DNA from: Bactericera cockerelli
Lineage: Eukaryota; Arthropoda; Insecta; Hemiptera; Triozidae
Direction: 5' to 3'
Assembly (NCBI GenBank): GCA_024516035.1
Contig: CM044960.1
Location: 20,910,668 to 20,974,667 of the forward strand
DNA length: 64,000 nucleotides
Shown here in pieces: positions 58,905 to 64,000 of this stretch. Position 1 is the stretch's first letter. Each line of letters starts with the position of its first letter. Both the position numbers and the translations under genes were made by a program. The notes beneath the pieces are model-generated. The model did no database searches and was not told the origin of the DNA. It worked only from the letters and a program-made list of their open reading frames with translations.

Positions 58905-59681
58905 CACACCATAACACTAGTATCAAAATTCACAGCAAACAAGAAATTTACGAGAAAGAAGATTTCACAAATTTAATATCCCCAACAGCTGAAAACATCA
59001 TTCCAGATGGCGACATTTGCTTCTGGTGGAAATGTGGTTAAGGATGGGAAGCTATCTAGAATCTCCTGGACGCTAACCTTTCCAGAACTCCCACCCCACT
59101 CTTCCTGATGAAAAGTGAAGTCAAGAAAATAATGGCGTACCTAGCCCAGAGAATCCAAATCTTGCTAAAAACAATGTCTTCTGAAAACTGCAGTCCCAAT
59201 CCCAGCAGATTCTTTGACTCGTAATGGGCATTTTCCAACTGAATAAAACATCCTACGTACAGAAGAATAATATTTAAAAAAAAAAAAAAAAACAAAATGG
59301 AAAAAAAAGAATAACACTAGAAACATCTCACAAAATCAAAATTCACAGAAAACAAGAAAAATATGATGAAGAAAATTCCACCAAGGACCTCCAACGGCCA
59401 AAAACATCATTCCAGATGGCGACATTTGCTTCTGGTGGAAAATGTGGTGAAGGATGGGAAGCTATCTAGAATCCCCTGGACGTATACCTTTCCAGTACTC
59501 TCACCCCACTTGTCCTGATGAAAAGTGAAGTCGAGAAAATAATGGCGTACCTAGCCCGAAGAATCCAAACCTTGCTAAAAACAATGTCTTCTGAAAACTG
59601 TAGTCCCAATCCCAGCAGATTCTTTGACTCGTAATTGGCATTTGCCAGCTAAATAAAACATCCTAGGTACAGAAAGCCTTG
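58905..59681 (+). repeat. Direct duplication, two ~365-bp copies 409 bp apart
   Basis: 'aaaacatcattccagatggc' at 58992 recurs at 59401, and similarity continues through 'cagcagattctttgactcgtaat' to 'aataaaacatccta.gtacagaa'. Copy 1 covers about 58905-59264, copy 2 about 59312-59681, separated by an A-rich spacer. No shared protein frame. Confidence 0.88.
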
Positions 59682-61509
59682 TGTTTTTATTACTTCCTAA
59701 CAGATATGCACATCTCCAGGTTCTCCTTGCAAGAAAATGAATATTGTGCAAGTGCTAAAGACATTTTTCATAAATTAGAAATCCGTCATTATGGCTTCTT
59801 TTTCTTGGAAATCCTGCTAAAATTTGATACAAATTTAAGATATATTTAAAGGAAACGAAAGATGTTTTTTTCTTCTCTCTTGTCCTTTCACCTTTCTCTT
59901 GCTTGTCAGCTCTTATATTCTCTCTTCTCTTCAACACGTCATTATTTTGCATTATAATCTGATTCCCTCATTGTTCTCTTCCTACGCCATCACTCATCTG
60001 CCTCGTTCTGTTTTTTACTTCCACCCCGCGTTTCAGGTTTGTCAATCATATGAATAACAACTCAATTTCTATGGAATGTCTCCTGAAACACATTTCTACT
60101 ATTTTTCAAACAAATCATTCTCTTCTTCCTTAAACTATATCCACGTGTCGTGAATTATCTAGATTTCAAGAACAAGGTAATAAAACAAAATGGAAAATCT
60201 CCTGTTGACATTGAATGATTAAATATGAATTTCTTTGAGGCCTTTTATGTGCTACAGACCTTGCCTTCTAGATTATTTCTTACAAGTGACGTTTAGCAGA
60301 AGGTTTAAATATAAATAGTATACCTAGAATAAAAAAAGATCAATATTTTCTATCTTGAGGCAAATTCATCAGGTCAAAATTTGCTGAGCAAACAAGACAT
60401 ACTGAGATTGGATTACAATGTATACACAAAAACACATTAGTATATTCAGAGAGGCTAGAAAAAGGAGAGGTCTGTATGAGTAGTGAGTACCTATAATACA
60501 CATTAGTTGAATTTTATTATATTTTTTTAACCTGAACAGCACGAACATATTTACATGTTTGTTACAAGAAAAAATAACATAGTTATTTCGAGGATTAACA
60601 ATTGAGTTAAATTTCTGTATTCAGATGTGTTGTGGTTGGTTGGTTCTTTCCCATTTCATTTCCAAAATAAAATTAAGATTCAAATATTGGATTCAAAAGT
60701 TGTAACATAAGCGAGGTAGAAACAAGTGCTTGAAACTCAACTGACTAGTGCACTCCACGAGGTAAAACTTCACCATTTTTCATTCCAGAAAGAAACTTTG
60801 TGCTTTTGTTTCCTACACGTCTCAACTTTTTCCCTACCCAGAATTTTTATAAAACATGACAAAAACATTGATATGACTAGACCTTTTTAACATAATTACC
60901 TACCCACCAAAAACACATATAGGCTAATGAAGGAATGAGTTGTAGAGTGCGTGAGAGGCGATGGCAACGCAGCCAATTCTTTTGGATACTTGTTCAAGAG
61001 GGTGAGAGAGTAAAACATGCTAAACGTACTGAAGTCTAGGATGGGAAGAAACGGAGGGATGGGGAGGGGGGTGTAAAGGGTGTACGTGGAGGTAAGAAAA
61101 GGTCCCATAATTGGTTTTTCGCAATTAAAGAACAATACATTTTCTAAAAAAATAATACATTTTCTAAAAAAATATAAAGTAAGTTCGTATGTAGTAAAAT
61201 TAAAGCTAGTATTTTTTGTCAGAATTTTGATTCCATGATCAATTTCACTAAAAAAAAAAAAATTGCGATATCTTTGAGTTTACGCCAAAGTACGCCCGCC
61301 GCCGTTCAAAATTCCGCCAATGGCGCTTCTACCAATTAATTATATGCCGAAGTTCTATTGGATTTGCAAGTTTCATGTTTGGTTTAGGGTGGGACAACTC
61401 ACATGATTTTTCCATATCTTCAACCGTTTAGCCATTTCGGCGGTTTTTTTGTGGATTTTAGGATTCTTGGCTGAATATTCTGAACTCTGGTATAAAAACT
61501 TGGAGATAT

Positions 61510-61750
61510 CAAAGAAAAATATGAGAATTTGTTGCAATAAACTAAACTCAATGAGACCTTTAAAACAATATGGTACAAGATTTACAATTCCATTGAGATT
61601 TTGAAACCCTTTTTCTGGCTTTTTTTGACAATTCTTAATCCCCTTAAAAAATAAAGGGATACCTACAGAGTTTTTTTTGCATTTTTTGATATTTTGAGTA
61701 GCTTTTGAGAAACCCAAGACTCTGGGTGAGACTTAATGGAAGGCCTGTAT
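61510..61750 (+). repeat. Diverged end of the 54-kb foldback family
   Basis: Matches the right arm of 54235-55129 through 'gacctttaaaacaatatg', 'aaataaagggatac', 'gcattttttgatattttgagt', 'gagaaaccca' and 'gggtgagacttaatg...ctgtata'. The opposite arm is not evident. Confidence 0.65.
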
Positions 61751-61772
61751 ATTAATTCAAATTTAAATTGAA

Positions 61773-61935
61773 TTTCAGAAAAAAAGTTATATGCATTCTG
61801 ATTTATGCCCAAAGTTATATGCCCAAAATAATTTCAGAAAAAAAGTTATATGCATTCTGAGGTCTCAGTAAAAACACTATATGATAAGAAGCATTAATCA
61901 AACTTGTAGGGTATCAAACTTGTAGGGTATCAATT
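61773..61935 (+). repeat. Short direct repeats
   Basis: 'aatttcagaaaaaaagttatatgcattctga' occurs twice ~60 bp apart, and 'caaacttgtagggtat' occurs twice in tandem at about 61909-61941. Confidence 0.85.
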
Positions 61936-63487
61936 CAAAGGTAATTTATATTTATGTATATCAAAATAGAATTACAGCCAAAAACTAAATTTGGTGCTAA
62001 AATATAAAATGATGAATTAGGTCTGTAGGTTATCATAAAAATTAAACAGAAATCTATCATTTAATTTTACCATGTGTAATACAAACAGTCATTACAAAAA
62101 CATGACATTATGTTTTTGTATATGCAAATTTATGAAATGTATGTACAAACAGCTTGAAGTATTGGTTATTTCAGAACAAACAGTGTTACTTTTTCAACCA
62201 ATCAGATACAAGAGATATGTTCATGATGTTAATTTTCAAAACACAATAAAATTCAACTTATTTCCCATCCATCTTATTTTTTCTGTGGATGAAGCAACCA
62301 AATTCTCCACTGTTGCAAAATTACCATTGAGTGAAGAACTCAATTAGCACTAAACAAAATATTAATTGGTTCATATTCTCCAATTAAGAACTTGGCTGTG
62401 AAATCCAGCAAAAGTCTTTTAACCCGGGATCAGTACGGTTTGGTTTTGTAACATATCCAGTACACGGTAACGTATACAGTTGTGAGAGGAAACTCTCACA
62501 ACCGTACTGATTACGGGTTAAAAGATGCTTGTTTTTGAACCTGGTTTTGCAACATTTTCTGACACCATAATATAATATGGAGAATAAGATTCTTTGGAAA
62601 CAAATGTAAGAATTTAAAAGTGAGAAGATAATCTACAACTGATGACTTGATGTTATAGAAATGGGTAGAAAAAATATTCTCTCTCACTCGTTTCTTGATT
62701 TTTTAATAAAATTAGGTACTAGTAGATACTGCAGACAATATCAAAATTGAAAGTTCCTGATTTTAAATAAAATTTTATTAAATATATTCACCAGGGAAAT
62801 TTCTACATTATACATGAACAACACTACACTGTACACCACATACAGGTCATGGAAGGGGTCCAGAAAATTGCTTCTAGGCATCCTCAGGGTTAAATACCCC
62901 ATCAATTCCTTCCACTACCATGACACAATCTTGATGGACATGGAAAGTAAGAAGGTACCTAGTTATTTCAATCCAATATTTGGCCTGGGTCAACACAATA
63001 CAGTAATTATTCCTAGATTATATGCAAATATTTTCAACAACAAAAAATAAAGTAAATGAGACATAATTGCCTCACATATTATCTGTGTTTTGTTAAATAA
63101 CAAGACTACTGGATGTAAATTTTAACTTTGGAAAATCTAAATAGTATCTCCTGTACTAACACAATAAGCTTTGCCATTTAAATTTTAATTTCCTTAATTT
63201 ATTGCAGCTTTTCATCTTTTTTGGTCCTATCCCTACTAACTATTAATTGCTATGATTTTTGACATAGAACAGTTCAAGTGTACTTTGTAACACAGGTTAG
63301 AAGGAAACACTTTGGCTCAAACCACTGGTATCTTTTCCTTATCATTCAATGAATCATTCCAAGACACCCTGTAAAAAAACACCTGCACTATTTTCTATTT
63401 ATGATTTCTTATCAGATAGATAAGAATCGGTTTTCTCACTCCATTACCTGCAGAGTAATAAGTTTCTCAGACGGAAGGTGGACTTAC

Positions 63488-63658
63488 CAGATGAAGAATC
63501 GTGTTGACCACTTCCCGATTGGAAACCTCCCCAACTTCAATGAGTCCTATCAGGACACCGAACTTTAGCTCATCCTTCATTATCATTTGAACAACTTCTT
63601 CTGGGCGTTTGATGTCACTGAATTGAACAGCGGACACCTTGGTTTCAACGTCCTCCAT
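63488..63658 (-). CDS. Nbea: Neurobeachin (rugose-type), first coding exon
   Basis: Neurobeachin is a large BEACH-domain, PKA-anchoring protein acting in membrane trafficking at synapses and secretory compartments. This exon encodes 57 residues from ATG at 63658 (context acaATGg) to a consensus donor (CTG|gtaagt at 63487). Residues 31-48, [18 protein letters not shown], match the strongly conserved N-terminal segment of neurobeachins, which reads KFAVLIGLIQVGEVSNR in vertebrates, followed by the expected VVNTILHL helix. The preceding [13 protein letters not shown] part is lineage-specific. The intron is phase 0. The rest of this protein of well over 2,000 residues is not in the window. The related LRBA shares the region, so a neurobeachin/LRBA-family call is certain and the exact paralogue slightly less so. 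Confidence 0.85.
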
Positions 63659-64000
63659 TGTACGTAACACTGAAAAATCACTGGAACTTAAGAAAACCGG
63701 ACGACCACCGGGTCAAGACATTTAGGAAATCAAGAAATTGATCCTTCGAGATCCTTAAAAATTCAAGAAATTAACCATTCCTACAACACACCGAAGGAAA
63801 CGTACGCACAGGAAAAACCACCATTTTTACTTCATAACACACGACTGACAAGAATTTTGATTACGAACATTGTTGCCAACCTAAATTTTCTACATAAAAT
63901 AATATAAAAGGTAGGTAGGTACATCAGAACTCAGACTACTGATGAGAATGGGAGGAAACTTTTATCCAGCATGAAACATTTTCTACCATTTCTACACACT
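63659..64000 (-). other. Neurobeachin 5' UTR / promoter side
   Basis: Sequence upstream of the minus-strand start codon. No repeat or competing open frame. A 5' UTR and possibly the promoter or a further 5' intron should lie here, but no start site can be read. Confidence 0.35.

Larger units (their letters stand above)
59690..63487. other. Non-coding stretch before the neurobeachin exon
   Basis: No exon recognised on either strand. Holds a diverged single-ended relative of the 54-kb foldback element (about 61510-61750) and short tandem repeats (61140-61175; 61773-61935). By the neurobeachin model this is the start of its first intron. Confidence 0.55.

Noticed and set aside
61373..61717. 114-codon minus-strand frame
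   Set aside because: Overlaps a diverged foldback-repeat arm and lacks any family motif.

Overview
The window is AT-rich, intron-dense, transposon-rich animal DNA, almost certainly arthropod and most likely insect. The evidence is an arthropod-type troponin C gene with short GC-rich exons in AT-rich introns, a neurobeachin-type first coding exon, and Tc1/mariner, hAT, Transib-like, RTE-like and SINE repeats typical of insect genomes. The species cannot be fixed from the sequence. There are no bacterial-style genes, no rRNA or functional tRNA genes and no CRISPR.

Only two host genes are supported. (1) Troponin C on the + strand: five firmly recognised exons (17267-17294, 18170-18310, 36028-36156, 40801-40932, 44521-44555) and a plausible first coding exon (9870-9881). 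Joined, they give one 477-nt frame (158 residues) with correct splice phases. EF-hand loops II and IV are canonical; I and III are degenerate. A polyadenylation-signal cluster lies at 44733-44752. (2) The first coding exon of a neurobeachin (rugose-type) gene on the - strand (63488-63658). The rest of that gene must lie to the left, yet no second exon is visible. The simplest reading is that its first intron covers the whole window and contains the troponin C gene in antisense orientation.

Nearly everything else is mobile or repetitive DNA. From left to right: a rearranged Tc1 foldback element (4159-5790); intron 1 with tRNA-like SINEs; intron 3 (17.7 kb) with a non-autonomous hAT (18940-19710, perfect 8-bp target duplication), two 5S-rRNA-derived SINEs, a long CT tract, an RTE LINE fragment, a 46-bp minisatellite and a three-level nest (mariner relic > 35-bp-TIR element > Tc1-like transposase with one nonsense codon). 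SINEs lie just upstream of exons 4 and 5. A 54-bp tandem repeat copies the end of exon 5 with its splice donor about five times.

Downstream of troponin C the sequence has little recognisable content until copies of a dispersed repeat with a 3'-end hairpin. These are followed by an 895-bp foldback element (54235-55129), a Transib-like element with RSS-heptamer ends (55859-57324), a 23-bp satellite (57.9-58.9 kb), a 409-bp direct duplication (58.9-59.7 kb) and a quiet stretch up to the neurobeachin exon.
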